Positions 28,920-40,400 of a stretch of DNA of 64,000 nucleotides are shown here, piece after piece. The DNA lies in IMG/VR virus record IMGVR_UViG_3300008116_000125, positions 1 through 64,000 of that record. One strand, written 5' to 3'. Position numbers and translations under genes: made by a program. Source of the stretch: a virus. Each line of letters starts with the position of its first letter. Positions within the stretch are counted from its first letter, which is position 1. Under the pieces are notes generated by a model, which did not search any database, was not told the DNA's origin, and saw only the letters and a list, made by a program, of their open reading frames with translations.

Positions 28920-31900
28920 ACGGATACGGCAATAGCTCTAACGTCATCAACGTAGGGAATAAGATGGGAGCTTGATGACTTAAGCACTATCTTAATTGCC
29001 ATGAACTTATAGGTATCGTGAGGAGCTTTAGCTCCGTCAAAATATCTTACAACACCTTCATTAAACATATACTTAAATGCTTCTCTTGGATTAGTTACTT
29101 TCTCAATAGAATATCCAGGACCAGCACTAGCCGCAGATGTAGCAGATGCAAGTGTAATGTCAGTGTCACTGTTAATGGTAGCAATAGGAATTATCTCATA
29201 ATCTGTTTCACTATTTGAGTATACAATCTTAATAAGATCATCCTCTGCAAAATCCGTAGTAAATAATGTTCCAGAACCAATAATAGTTGTTGTTCCGTCT
29301 GTTTCAACCTTACCAGCAATGCTAACTGTAGTAGGGGTTTTTCTAAAGGTATACTCGTACTCTCTCATATCACTCTTGTTGATAGAAGAGCTGTAGAGGG
29401 TGGAAGATGTTACTAATTCTAGTTTTGACCAATCTTTATCGTCAAAAGACTCACTATCACTCGAGTTAAGAATTTTAGCGTAAACTTCTATATCAGTAGA
29501 TACTGGTTTATATGCTTTTAAATAAACCTTAATATCTTCTGAGTCGAGTCCTTCAGCCAGCTCTAATCTCTTAGAAACGTATTTAGTAAGTGCATTTCCG
29601 TATCTAGTATTTTCATTTGTTGAATCATTATTAATATTGTATTTCTGAATTACAATACTGATTGGATTTACATCTAAAACTGGAGTTATATCTCCATTAT
29701 CTGATTCTATATTAATTGTGGCGCTGAATGATTTTGTAGATCCTGCACCGCTAATCTCATTTGATTTACTCTTAATTAATCCTAGGTCATTCATTTCAAA
29801 TAGGTTCTTACCGCCGAGGTTATATGAAGCGGTGTGAGTACCCCCAAGGTTTTTAGCTATTTCAATACTAAAGTTAGCTGTAGTGCTTGGCAACTGAAGC
29901 AGGTTTATTAGTGGTGTAAATCCAGAGGCCTGCATATTATCAATACTTGTTACTTTAGCAATCGCATCGGATCTATCCCCAATTAAATAAGCAAAGTATG
30001 TTGCAGTGTTTGTGAATATTTTAAAAGAAGAGTTAGATGCATTGCTGTTTGATAAGAACATCTTACCAGTACCAGGACTATAATAGTTAATAGTACCTCT
30101 GACAACTTTTTGCATACATGCAACAACGCTGCTGTTTGTTGTATACAGAGCAGGTCTATTTACAGTCAGTGCGGAAGAGTTGGCGCTAACTACTCTTAAC
30201 ACGTCGAACTTCTCATCTGTTGAGTAGTGCTGACTGTCCGTTATTGTGCTATTAAACGGTGCGTCAATAGTCATACTTGTTGCGCTTGCAATAGCTGTAA
30301 CTAATCTTAGCTCATTTCCTATACGGATAAAATCACCAATCGCATAGTCAGTATCAAAAGAAGTGCTAGTAGATGTTGAATTAGTTACTGTTGTGCCGGT
30401 AGACTTAACGTTGGCAGTTTTTGCGATATTATTAGTTCCATACAACACCAATATATAATCATTAGCATTAATAGATGATGTTAAGCTGGAAGATGTATTA
30501 ATAATATAGCTATTGCTATTTGTAGTAATAGTAACATTTGTGTAGTTGTTTGCAAGCTGGGCGACATCTTCGCCATCAATAAATCCGCCGCTTACTCCAC
30601 TAATAGATAAAAATTCCATATCTCCGTTATTAAGTTTAACAGAGCCTGTCAGAGGTGAGTATTCGGCATATCTTACTAAAAACTTAAGGTCCTCGTTTTG
30701 TACGGAAGTAAACGCACGACCGCTTGTTGAGAAGAATAGTGTTCCGAGACCCCAGGTAAAGTTAGCAAGTAAGTTGGTGTTAGTCACATCTGGAACCCCA
30801 GCAATCGCTGTCCACACTCTATAATCAGGTGTATTATTATCTGGCGTTAAAGTAATAGCGTACTCTCTACCTGTTTTTAGAGTGACAGGTGACGGGAAAG
30901 TAAACTTAGTAGCTGCAGACGCATTAGAGCTAACATTAACCTCAGCGGATGTTTTGTAGCATCTTGAGAAGGGCAACACCTGGGATGTTGGGTATCCGCC
31001 ATCGTCTACCTCTCTCAGTTCAAGCGTTACTCCTCGTGTGGCGTCTTTCTGCTTAAAGAAAATATCGATAGACGTGATATTAATAAAGTCAGATCTACCA
31101 GCTTGTTTCTGAACTAAAAATGTTTGTGCTAATGGATCTGGTTCAGGAATACGCTCAAATTCAGTCCATTCTCTACTCGTTGTTACCGCTCTTGTTGAAG
31201 TAAATGTTTGTGTATCAAAAGAAGTTTCTGCAAGATCAAAACTCTTAGTAGCAATTGTAATGTTTGTTGCTTCGCCAGAAAGAGTAAACGATGCAAATTT
31301 ACCTGTTGCCTTCGAAGATGCTGATTGTTCCGAGTCTAATGTACTTACATCCATAACTAAGAACTCTTTTTCACCGGTTGTAAATGTATCCGATGGCATC
31401 CAAACCACTATGGCAAGAGTTCCTTTTTCATCAGCAAATAGACCGGGGGAAGCTCCTTTATTATAAAGAGGAGTAAAGTCATCAATAGACGCATTGCCTA
31501 GATTAGAAAGAGTCGCAGGTACAGCGTCGGACGTTAGGTCAACACCATCAAAGAATAGATAGTGCTGTGCGCCCGGTCTTAATCCTACAATATATAGACC
31601 AATTTTTTGGCCTCTCATGTATGGATTAACATGCACGCTAGTCAATAAATTATTAATCTGAGTTACAGAAGTTTGTACGGGCGGTACCGTTATTGTTCTG
31701 AACTCATCTTCGTATGTCTCAGTTATATTTTCTGTATGGTTTGTTATTAGCCAATTTCCCTGGCGTTCTTCTGCTGAAGAAACCTGAGATACAGAATTAA
31801 TTAATGAGGTAGCGGTAGCTACTCTAGAGTTAATCTCGTTCTGAGCGTTTACTAATGCATTTATAGGATCTGCAATATTAATTTCAACAGAAGATGTAGC

Positions 31901-34900
31901 TGTTATTTCGCGATCAAAAAAGTTATCTACTCTAGGAACAACGGACATCTTGCCCTTGAAGGACCAGAATCCTTCAACTAGAGTTCTTTCCTTGTTTGCT
32001 AAAGGCTGAGATATTAGTTCTTTTTCAGTGTACTGAAGAGTAACTAGATCGCCGGTTTTTTGTACACCTACACTCTCCGCATCGTTGTACATTAAGTCGA
32101 TCGAATAAATTTCTTCCTGCGGTACTAGCCTTGAGCTAGCTGTATCTACTAATGCTTTGTATTCACTATCATGAATGTTTGATATAACATAGTTATCAAA
32201 CGAGTCAATAAAGAATCCGTTCTTAAATACTTCTACTGTATTATTAGCTTCACTAGGAATAGTTAATGTAGCGGCATTAGCTTCTAGAGTGTTTAAAAGG
32301 GTATAATACTCTAGCCTCTGTAGTCTATTTTCAAGATCTCTTATATCCTGCATTGTGTAACGTTTTGTCTGCAGAGGTGTTATCGTATTTTTAAGATCGG
32401 GTCGTTTATTTAAAGCTGCAGCCTTAGAAGAAAGGCTTGGAAAAGGCATTACTCGTATAACACCGAGATCCATTGATGTTGATTCTTGAGGAGGAGCTAC
32501 CGGTCTAATTCCGGGAAGACCTTCCAGCACTCTTAAGTTGCCGTCTCTGCCTAAAACAAGTCTATCTACTCTAGATAGATATGCTTCAATACTACATTCA
32601 AAACTTCTAAGTGGTGATGGATAGAATTTTTCACCAGACGCGATAACCTCAGTGCCGTCTGGGTTAACTGTAGCACCACCAACTGTAGATGAAAGTGCAG
32701 CAGTGTTTGCAACTAGAGGTCTAAAATCAATACTGTCTCTTAGTGAATATTGTTGACCGGATGTCGGAGAAATAAAGACTGGAATCGACTCAGTTCTAAT
32801 TTTATTAGTTGGTAATGGAACAGTATCGTCATCGATAGGATAAGATTCTGTAGAGAAGTACTTACCTGACGAGTGTGTAAATACCTTTAATTTGACTAGC
32901 AGATTGTTTGATCCTGATAACGCAGCAAGAGTTGACCCTGGCTTACGTCTTAAATAGGCTAATCCATAGTAATTATCTCTTTGCCCATCATCAAGCTCGA
33001 ACTGCTCTGCATAATTTGTAGTTGTGTCGGAATATGTTGTTCCTGTGCCTACGTAAACAGCTTCAATACTTAAAACATCTGGTATTCCAAGGCACCATGG
33101 TCCATTTGGAGAGTCACCAAGTATTGAGCCTTGAAGCTTAACATAGACAGGGTTGTTTAATGTTTTTGTTTTTACTCCTGGCTCATAATTCTCTAGGTCA
33201 TGATACATTGCAAAAGTAGATGCGACGTTTATAGCTGTACCAACATCAACTGTAATACTGGTTGTTGAATTAACGGTAATGTCCCTGCCGCTTCTGGTGA
33301 AATCGATAGGAACACCTTTAACGAATGCAGGGTAATGACCATTAGCTGAGTAGCTGCTTCCAAATGTATTGGCAACTGCAAGTTTTGTATCGCTGTAAAT
33401 CTCTGTAATACGGTCTATAGGACCTGATGCGCCAACCTGAATAAAATCACCAACTTCGTATTGAGTAGTAAAGAAGGTCGATGTACCAATAATATTAGCT
33501 CCGCCAGATGTTGCGCTCACTGTGCCTGCTAGATTAGACGATGCTCTAAACGATGCTGAAGGTACAATAATAAACTCTCTCTTCTGATCGGTAGTAAGAG
33601 CACCAGCTCCATAAGGTAAGGTATTACCTCCCGAAAAGCTAATTGTAACGTCCCCAGCTGTAGTAAACGTACTATTTGTGGTTGTTCTAAAAATAAATTC
33701 TTCAGCGTTAAGCTCTTTGACTGCAAAGGTACCAGTATTAAAAACAAGTATATCATTTTCAACATCTTTGAGTTCTGCTTGGCCGTCTACCAGTACACAG
33801 TCAGCAACAGCCGTAGAGCCAATGCTTAAAGCTCTCACTCTGCCAAATGGAATTCCAGGAGAAAGCTTGATGTTAAAAAGATAAAGTCTATAGACACAAC
33901 TGGGAGTTCCAATAGTACCGCTGTGATATACAATAGACCTAACTTGTGCAGTACCTATTTCTTGACCTGGGGCTATCGGTGTATTACCAGCATTATCAGT
34001 AACTTCGGTTCCTGGACTTGATCTTAAATTAACGGTTGTGCCTTGCTTAATATCAAAATGGCCAAGCATCTGATTGACTAGCACGTAGCTACCATATTGC
34101 GTATTAATAGTTTGATTAACCGCATTAGCAGAGTCAGTACCTTTTCTTACCGGTGTTTTAACATAGTTAAGAATTTGAACTCGCTCACCTCCCACATAAG
34201 ATGTTCCCGATCCTACAACGACGTTAAAATGAGTTGTATTACCGGTGATATCCTCGGTATCAAGAGAGATAGGATTAATTACGTAGTTGCCGCTCTCTTC
34301 AAAAGTTCTTCTAGTAATTTCCCTGTTAACAGAATTAAACTGGGTGTAGGTTCTATCTTTAATTACTCTGCCATTTTCAAATTCAAGTAGCGCTAGAAAC
34401 TCGTTATTTGCTCTTGCTTCGTTTTTAGTTAATGTTATAAGCTGGGGTACTATTTTAAGTCTATTAGCACCAGGGGCAGCATAATTTGGAGTGCCTGTAG
34501 CAACATCAAGAAGAGATGTATCAATTGCGCTATTTACAAACGACTCAGCGCTCATAAAACCAACTACCTTGTTATTAGGTTGATTTGAATATTTTTCGAG
34601 CACTATTTCCTGCTCGTCAACTCTAATAAAGCTGCCCTTTTGATAAATTACACCCTCAGAAGTTTTAACGGCTGCGCCAGTACCAACTGCATTTGCTACT
34701 GATGAAACTGTCAGTTCAGCAATATAGTTAACGGCAGCAATGTTTGCACCGGAGCCAGTAGAGGTTGTAATTGCAACGTTAGGTGCTGTTGTATATCCGG
34801 TTCCTTTGGAAGTTACTGATACATCAACAATTTTACCTGCAGAGTCTGTTGTAAGTGTGGCTGTAGCTCCTGAGCCGCCGCCTCCCGAGAAAGACACTGT

Positions 34901-35419
34901 ATCACTATTTGAATAAAGTGTTCCACCGAGTACGATGCTAAGATCTTCTATTGTTCTATTCTTATTAAATACTTTAACTACTTGAGCTGCAGAAAAAGTC
35001 TTTTCTCCGCCCGATCCTGTATTTTGATATTTAATATAAAGAGTATTTAAATTTGGATCTTGAGATTCAAGACCAGTAATATAGTTAACAGAAAACGCTC
35101 TTAGATTAGAAGACTCCTGAACGATTAACGCATTAGAATATAAAGCCATATTGACTGGCTGGCCATCTAACTGGTTATCTAAAATTTTAATATAGTTGTA
35201 TCTGTAATCAGGTGTTAAAGAGCAGCCTTGAATAATTGTACCGGTGCGGTAAATATTGTCACCAAATCTCTCAATTTGATTTTGTAATATTGTTTGAAGC
35301 TGGGTAAGCTCTCTTGCTTGGACGGCTACGCCTGGTCGAAACAAAACTCTATGAAAGTTTTTAGTCTCGTCAAAATCGTCGTAGTATGGTGAAACGTTTA
35401 AATTAGAATCTAAAGGCAT
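28916..35419 (-). CDS. Giant baseplate/virion protein with N-terminal DUF4815
   Basis: This 2167-residue protein is the largest in the window. The N-terminus has the DUF4815 signature: SPYYDDFDETKNFHRVLFRP, then VQARELTQLQTILQNQIERF, then GDNIYRTGTIIQGC. A GxGY beta module is at about 160-232. A long middle part includes a helical segment with MQDIRDLENRLQRLEYYTLL, and FDGVDLTSDAVPATLSNLGN. It continues with jelly-roll-like domains. In relatives it is a major structural component close to baseplate genes and may link the baseplate to fibres, in place of T4 gp9-gp12. That function is inferred; only the domain is established. Confidence 0.82.
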   Translation of the reverse strand: MPLDSNLNVSPYYDDFDETKNFHRVLFRPGVAVQARELTQLQTILQNQIERFGDNIYRTGTIIQGCSLTPDYRYNYIKILDNQLDGQPVNMALYSNALIVQESSNLRAFSVNYITGLESQDPNLNTLYIKYQNTGSGGEKTFSAAQVVKVFNKNRTIEDLSIVLGGTLYSNSDTVSFSGGGGSGATATLTTDSAGKIVDVSVTSKGTGYTTAPNVAITTSTGSGANIAAVNYIAELTVSSVANAVGTGAAVKTSEGVIYQKGSFIRVDEQEIVLEKYSNQPNNKVVGFMSAESFVNSAIDTSLLDVATGTPNYAAPGANRLKIVPQLITLTKNEARANNEFLALLEFENGRVIKDRTYTQFNSVNREITRRTFEESGNYVINPISLDTEDITGNTTHFNVVVGSGTSYVGGERVQILNYVKTPVRKGTDSANAVNQTINTQYGSYVLVNQMLGHFDIKQGTTVNLRSSPGTEVTDNAGNTPIAPGQEIGTAQVRSIVYHSGTIGTPSCVYRLYLFNIKLSPGIPFGRVRALSIGSTAVADCVLVDGQAELKDVENDILVFNTGTFAVKELNAEEFIFRTTTNSTFTTAGDVTISFSGGNTLPYGAGALTTDQKREFIIVPSASFRASSNLAGTVSATSGGANIIGTSTFFTTQYEVGDFIQVGASGPIDRITEIYSDTKLAVANTFGSSYSANGHYPAFVKGVPIDFTRSGRDITVNSTTSITVDVGTAINVASTFAMYHDLENYEPGVKTKTLNNPVYVKLQGSILGDSPNGPWCLGIPDVLSIEAVYVGTGTTYSDTTTNYAEQFELDDGQRDNYYGLAYLRRKPGSTLAALSGSNNLLVKLKVFTHSSGKYFSTESYPIDDDTVPLPTNKIRTESIPVFISPTSGQQYSLRDSIDFRPLVANTAALSSTVGGATVNPDGTEVIASGEKFYPSPLRSFECSIEAYLSRVDRLVLGRDGNLRVLEGLPGIRPVAPPQESTSMDLGVIRVMPFPSLSSKAAALNKRPDLKNTITPLQTKRYTMQDIRDLENRLQRLEYYTLLNTLEANAATLTIPSEANNTVEVFKNGFFIDSFDNYVISNIHDSEYKALVDTASSRLVPQEEIYSIDLMYNDAESVGVQKTGDLVTLQYTEKELISQPLANKERTLVEGFWSFKGKMSVVPRVDNFFDREITATSSVEINIADPINALVNAQNEINSRVATATSLINSVSQVSSAEERQGNWLITNHTENITETYEDEFRTITVPPVQTSVTQINNLLTSVHVNPYMRGQKIGLYIVGLRPGAQHYLFFDGVDLTSDAVPATLSNLGNASIDDFTPLYNKGASPGLFADEKGTLAIVVWMPSDTFTTGEKEFLVMDVSTLDSEQSASSKATGKFASFTLSGEATNITIATKSFDLAETSFDTQTFTSTRAVTTSREWTEFERIPEPDPLAQTFLVQKQAGRSDFINITSIDIFFKQKDATRGVTLELREVDDGGYPTSQVLPFSRCYKTSAEVNVSSNASAATKFTFPSPVTLKTGREYAITLTPDNNTPDYRVWTAIAGVPDVTNTNLLANFTWGLGTLFFSTSGRAFTSVQNEDLKFLVRYAEYSPLTGSVKLNNGDMEFLSISGVSGGFIDGEDVAQLANNYTNVTITTNSNSYIINTSSSLTSSINANDYILVLYGTNNIAKTANVKSTGTTVTNSTSTSTSFDTDYAIGDFIRIGNELRLVTAIASATSMTIDAPFNSTITDSQHYSTDEKFDVLRVVSANSSALTVNRPALYTTNSSVVACMQKVVRGTINYYSPGTGKMFLSNSNASNSSFKIFTNTATYFAYLIGDRSDAIAKVTSIDNMQASGFTPLINLLQLPSTTANFSIEIAKNLGGTHTASYNLGGKNLFEMNDLGLIKSKSNEISGAGSTKSFSATINIESDNGDITPVLDVNPISIVIQKYNINNDSTNENTRYGNALTKYVSKRLELAEGLDSEDIKVYLKAYKPVSTDIEVYAKILNSSDSESFDDKDWSKLELVTSSTLYSSSINKSDMREYEYTFRKTPTTVSIAGKVETDGTTTIIGSGTLFTTDFAEDDLIKIVYSNSETDYEIIPIATINSDTDITLASATSAASAGPGYSIEKVTNPREAFKYMFNEGVVRYFDGAKAPHDTYKFMAIKIVLKSSSSHLIPYVDDVRAIAVSV

Positions 35420-35428
35420 TGCGTCCTC

Positions 35429-37420
35429 TTAAAAATTAATAATTAATCTTAGAGTTTCTGATTGAGAAGGATCTCTTGAAATAGCAGCACTATTCTCTAT
35501 GTATATAACCTCTCCAGAACTAACACTACTTAGAGTAAACGAAGCTGCACCCTGATCTTCTCTTATTTGTTCGGCAGGATCAGCGTTAATAGGGCCTCTT
35601 TCAACAGTTAAAAATACATACGTGCTATTTGATGAGTGATAATAAGCATTGCTCAAAGAAATATCTGTTTGTAAAACTTTAGCATCCTCAGGCATAGTAC
35701 CTGATTTTGTTGTATAAGAAATTCTTGTTCTGTTATCAAATGTATTCCAGTTATTATAATTTTTTTCGTTAACGTTTATATTAGTAACGTTTGCAAAAGC
35801 ACCTGATGTCTCTCCTATAACAATCTTGCTTGTAACGAATTTTGGTTCGACGTTGCTCATTGTTAGGTAAGGAGATGCATTTCCCGTCTTCACCCCGCTA
35901 GCAAGAATACTTACATATGCGCATCTAGCAAATTCTGTAAGGAAAGGAAGCTCATCATTTACTGAAATAGCTGTTGAGTTAATAACAGAGGTTACGGTTC
36001 TGAGACAGTGGACACCAGAAATGGTGTCAGTTATAAGAACTCTATCGTTTTCTTTTAGAGCAAGATTAAACTGTGTTCCAACACCTCTAACCGTTGTTGA
36101 TGTTGTATTGCCTGTAGCTGTTCCAAGTAGAGTTTTATACTCAATTTGGTAAACGTTCTCACCGGTTACAAACGTACCAACTTCATTGTCGAGCGTGAGA
36201 GTAACGTTTCTAAAAAGCGGATCTCTTAATAATATTAACTTGCGATAATCATTATCGGTAGTTACATATCCACCTTCACTTGTGTTAAACGAAACACTAA
36301 CACCAACGGCTTTTGCTCCTAATTCTGACGGAGCATTTTTTCCATGTCCTCCGACAGGAGGTATAATAGGTCTTAATACCGCTGTGTTTGAGACGCCGCC
36401 CGTATTACCGGTTACTAATGCTGATGCATATGTATAGTTATTACCGCGATTAATAATATTAATTTTACTGATAAAATTATTAACTGTGGCGTTTGAGCTA
36501 ACTGTAGCATATGCAACCGCTCCGGATCCATCACCGTTAATAACAACATTAGGTGCTACAATGTAAGTAGAATCAGACGATGGAGCTACCGTAAACATCG
36601 AGTTAACCGTAGCTACTCTCGTAACTGCATTGTAATCAACGATTCTTTTAAGTTGACCAGCACCAGTACCTGTTGTAATGTAAATTGCGCTGCCAACATA
36701 AAAATCTGTATTAGATGATGCGTTAGTTGCTAATCTGTATGTGGTAGTGTTACCTGCCACTTCTGGAATAGACTCTCTAAGATCATTTACTTGAAACTGA
36801 CCGGTTAATGTGGCGATATAGTTAGATCCAGGATTAGTAATTCTTATAACATCTATTGCGCCTGGCACTGTATTGCCTGCTACATTTGCACTTGTTACTA
36901 CAGGCATGTAGTCTGCTGTTGCAAATTTTTCAAAAGTAGCTTCTGGCATTGAGTACATTAATTTCCATGTATAGCCATCAGCTGTAGTAATAAAATTACA
37001 TGCACTCTCGCTTGTATTAGTAGGCTGGGTATTAGAGGCTACCCCTCTATTATTGTCCAGGCACTTGTAAACATAGTAAGTAGCTCCGCCGTCTACAACC
37101 ACGTAGTACTGCTTTGATGTGATACTAGTGTCTTGATGATCGTAAGGAGTATAAATCGTATTAGAAGTCCATACGTATTTTGGTATCATTAAGCTTACAT
37201 CTGAAGAATTAATTTTTTTACCGAATATACCTTCTTCAAATGAGGTAACCTCTAGCTCTTCAAATGACTCAAAAGGTACAGGAGTGGTAGCGTCGTTATT
37301 AGCAAATGGAAAATGTCTTGCTGCCATTACATAATAGACGTTGTTAGCAGGCTCAGTAATAGACTCAATGAGCTGCTCTCCAATATGACGTTTGAATTTT
37401 TTTGATATAAGTGTAGTCAT
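35429..37420 (-). CDS. 8: Baseplate wedge protein gp8-like
   Basis: This 663-residue protein matches the N-terminal part of marine-phage gp8: AARHFPFANNDATTPVPFES, KINSSDVSLMIPKYVW, then YYVYKCLDNNRGVASNTQPT and TADGYTWKLMYSMPEATFEK with FATADYMPV. T4 gp8 is 334 residues, so this form carries about 300 extra residues of Gly/Asn-rich beta modules, one with NRGNNYTYASALVTG. In T4, gp8 dimers are part of the wedge. It lies between the gp7-like gene and the DUF4815 gene. An AATAAATA overlaps the junction (37426-37433), with its expected start point at or near the ATG. Confidence 0.8.
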   Translation of the reverse strand: MTTLISKKFKRHIGEQLIESITEPANNVYYVMAARHFPFANNDATTPVPFESFEELEVTSFEEGIFGKKINSSDVSLMIPKYVWTSNTIYTPYDHQDTSITSKQYYVVVDGGATYYVYKCLDNNRGVASNTQPTNTSESACNFITTADGYTWKLMYSMPEATFEKFATADYMPVVTSANVAGNTVPGAIDVIRITNPGSNYIATLTGQFQVNDLRESIPEVAGNTTTYRLATNASSNTDFYVGSAIYITTGTGAGQLKRIVDYNAVTRVATVNSMFTVAPSSDSTYIVAPNVVINGDGSGAVAYATVSSNATVNNFISKINIINRGNNYTYASALVTGNTGGVSNTAVLRPIIPPVGGHGKNAPSELGAKAVGVSVSFNTSEGGYVTTDNDYRKLILLRDPLFRNVTLTLDNEVGTFVTGENVYQIEYKTLLGTATGNTTSTTVRGVGTQFNLALKENDRVLITDTISGVHCLRTVTSVINSTAISVNDELPFLTEFARCAYVSILASGVKTGNASPYLTMSNVEPKFVTSKIVIGETSGAFANVTNINVNEKNYNNWNTFDNRTRISYTTKSGTMPEDAKVLQTDISLSNAYYHSSNSTYVFLTVERGPINADPAEQIREDQGAASFTLSSVSSGEVIYIENSAAISRDPSQSETLRLIINF

Positions 37421-37431
37421 TTAATTATTTA

Positions 37432-40400
37432 TTACGTGATTGTAATAGAAGAGTTGCTTGTTATAGAAAAATCTCCATCAATCGTTTGAACTACTCTACC
37501 GTACATTTTTTTACCTGCTATGTGAAGAACTTCTTTGAGAGTGTCAAAATATTTTTCAATTGGTATGGAGGTTTGTATCTCATAGGAATAGCTCTGATAA
37601 TACTCACCATCTTGAATATATTTAGTATCGTTTAAAAAGCTTTTCGTGGATGAGTAATACCCAGATCCAATTCCTTGCGTAGCAACGTTAGCTTTACCAG
37701 AAGCTTCGCGCGCACCATCTAAAGAAGCAAGTGTCAGTCCTTCGTTATGGGTGTAACCAATACCGGAGTCAATAACCTCAAGTCCGGAGATAGTTCCTTC
37801 TGAAGAAACAACGTTGGCAAGAATAACAGCGTTATCGCCAACTACAAATGAATTAGAGTCAGGTGTAACAGAAACAACATTTGCTGTAGTGCCTGTGCTT
37901 TTTCCTACCACAGTATTGCTTACTACAAACTCAGTAAATAGACTTACTCTCTTGAGGTTTAAAAATATGTTATTAGAGACGCTCTTTACAGTACCTTTAG
38001 CTATCGCTGATGCAGTGTAGGCTTGAGTATTAGATATTTGAGAGCTTCCTTTTGATGTTGCTCCTATGAGCTTATAAATTTGTGTGTTAGCAGAGGAGGA
38101 GGCTGTTGTAGAACCAGGAGTCGGGCTAGCGTTGCTTGTTACTGTACCGGTAGTAAATGTTCCTTGAACATCCCTAACTACAAGTGTAGTAGTATTGGAA
38201 ACAACTAAAATTCCATTTGCTGTTGATCCCTGAAGTACCTTGTTGCCGGGCTCAAAGTTAGTATTTGACAAGACTGATAATACACTCACATTAATTGTGT
38301 TTTGCCATGTACCAGTATTACTTACTATAACTGTAGTGTATACTCCAGTTCCAACATCTCTAGAAGCACTGTAGATTATACCTTCGGCAACGCGATTAAT
38401 ACCGTCCGTAGAATAAACAACTTCTTGCGCTTCGTAATTATTACTCGAGTTGCCAGAGAAGGTGTTTGATTTAACTTCAACTCCTGGGGTACTTATTGTC
38501 TGCTCAATATACTCGCCAACTATGAATCCGGGACCGATGATATTTGCAACCTCTAAATTTATATCTCTCTTACCATAAGAAGCTACGTAAGGCTCATATA
38601 CGGAAACAAATGGATCAACATTATAATTCTCACCAGGGTTAATTCCAGTTAAAGTTACAATACTACCAATAGTAAGAGTATTAAATCTAAGTAAGTCTAA
38701 AATGGTGTATGTAATGTCTCCGCCTGGTAGCTTTATGAATCCTAGCGATGATACTGGTATGAGATCGGCCCCTGTGCCAACGCCAACTGATCCCCCTGTT
38801 GAGTTAACTACAGAAGCTGTTGGGGTGGTTAAAAGTTTATTTCCAACGTTTGAGCTTAGTCCTACCGCAACAATTGAACCGGAATTATCTGTAATAATAG
38901 TAGCGTTGGCGGCAGTGTAGGAGCCAGCACCGGTGTTCCCTCCACTAAATGTAACAATATTAGTATTGTTATAACCTGAGCCTCCAGCATGAATGTACAC
39001 TGAGCTCAAATTACCAAATGTAGAGTTAGCCCCAGAAATAAGCATTTCAGTAAATTTAACCGAATTAGACCCTGGCCCGTCGTTATTACTGCTAATTAGA
39101 TCTGGTGATAATCTTACCGTTTCAGCATCTCCAATAACACCAACATTAAAATCAGCCCCGTATCCGGTGTACAGAAGCGTTGCTCTTGCTCTTGTATTAG
39201 AAGTGGTCCCTATAATTATAGTATTACCGGTGCCGTAGAAATCTTGCGTTATACTAGTAAGACCAATTGCTGTGGAGTTTGAAGCAAACAGGTTGGCTGA
39301 AGCTGATTTATCCGTATACAAATTAACTTTACCGCCAATATCAGCAGACAGGTGAATGTAGGAGTTAACTGAAGTTGCCCCTACCTTTACCATTGAATTT
39401 CCATAAGACCACTTATCAGCTCCAATAGTACTTGTTTCTGAAATTAAATATTCGTATCCACTGAATGCCGCTAAAGGAGTAAACTGATCAATTAATGTAG
39501 TTTGATTAGAGTCAGTATATAATAATATGTTGTTTGTATCATTAAACGTACCAGTACCACCTCTTACTATAAAAGTAGTAACATTGCTATATGTAAAATA
39601 ATTTTGTCTTGGAATTGCGGCAACGTAGCCTGTTGCACCGGTACCTGGTTGTATGCAAAATAATCCAACGTGTACTCCGTTAGATCCTAGCGTTGATGTA
39701 TTAGGTGCAAGACATACTGCATTGGTGACAGAAGCAATTACCCCTGTAATATTAAAGCCTGTCCCATTAGACTGTTGTACGGCATCACCAACGTTAAAAA
39801 TAACATTATCACCGGTAAATACTATAGCTTGATCCTGTAAAAATAATACGTTGTTTGAAAAAACATTATTACCAATTTGATTAAGTACAAGATTAGCTGT
39901 GTTGGACGAAAGTATGCTCGTATTCTGTTGTACAGAGGCAATAACAGAGACAGACGGGCTAGATACATCACCGTTAAATATTTGCTTATTAACTGAGAAT
40001 TGACCAGTAACATTATTTAATGAAAAGCTGTATAGATTTTGTGTTACAGTCTCGTTTCTAAAGAAGGTAGTTATTTCTGTATTAACGTTAGTAACGTCAG
40101 TTACTCTAAGAACTTTTGCACTAACAGTTGTCTCTGCGGTTGTGTTTGAGTAACCCCACCCTCCATCAAGAATAGTAAACTTAACAAGGCCGGTTACTGA
40201 TTCAACTGAAGATACTCGAGCAAAGCCCTCTACCCCTGTGCTCGAAATAATCTTAACAGTTTCCCCTACCGTGAATAATTCTCCGCCAAGTGTTACGCTT
40301 ATACTGGTTAAGGATCCAACAATTTTAGGAGCGTCGGTTGTATTAGGGCTATCGAGTACTAGCTCATTAGTTAAAAATGTTCCTACTTTATTACTAAGAA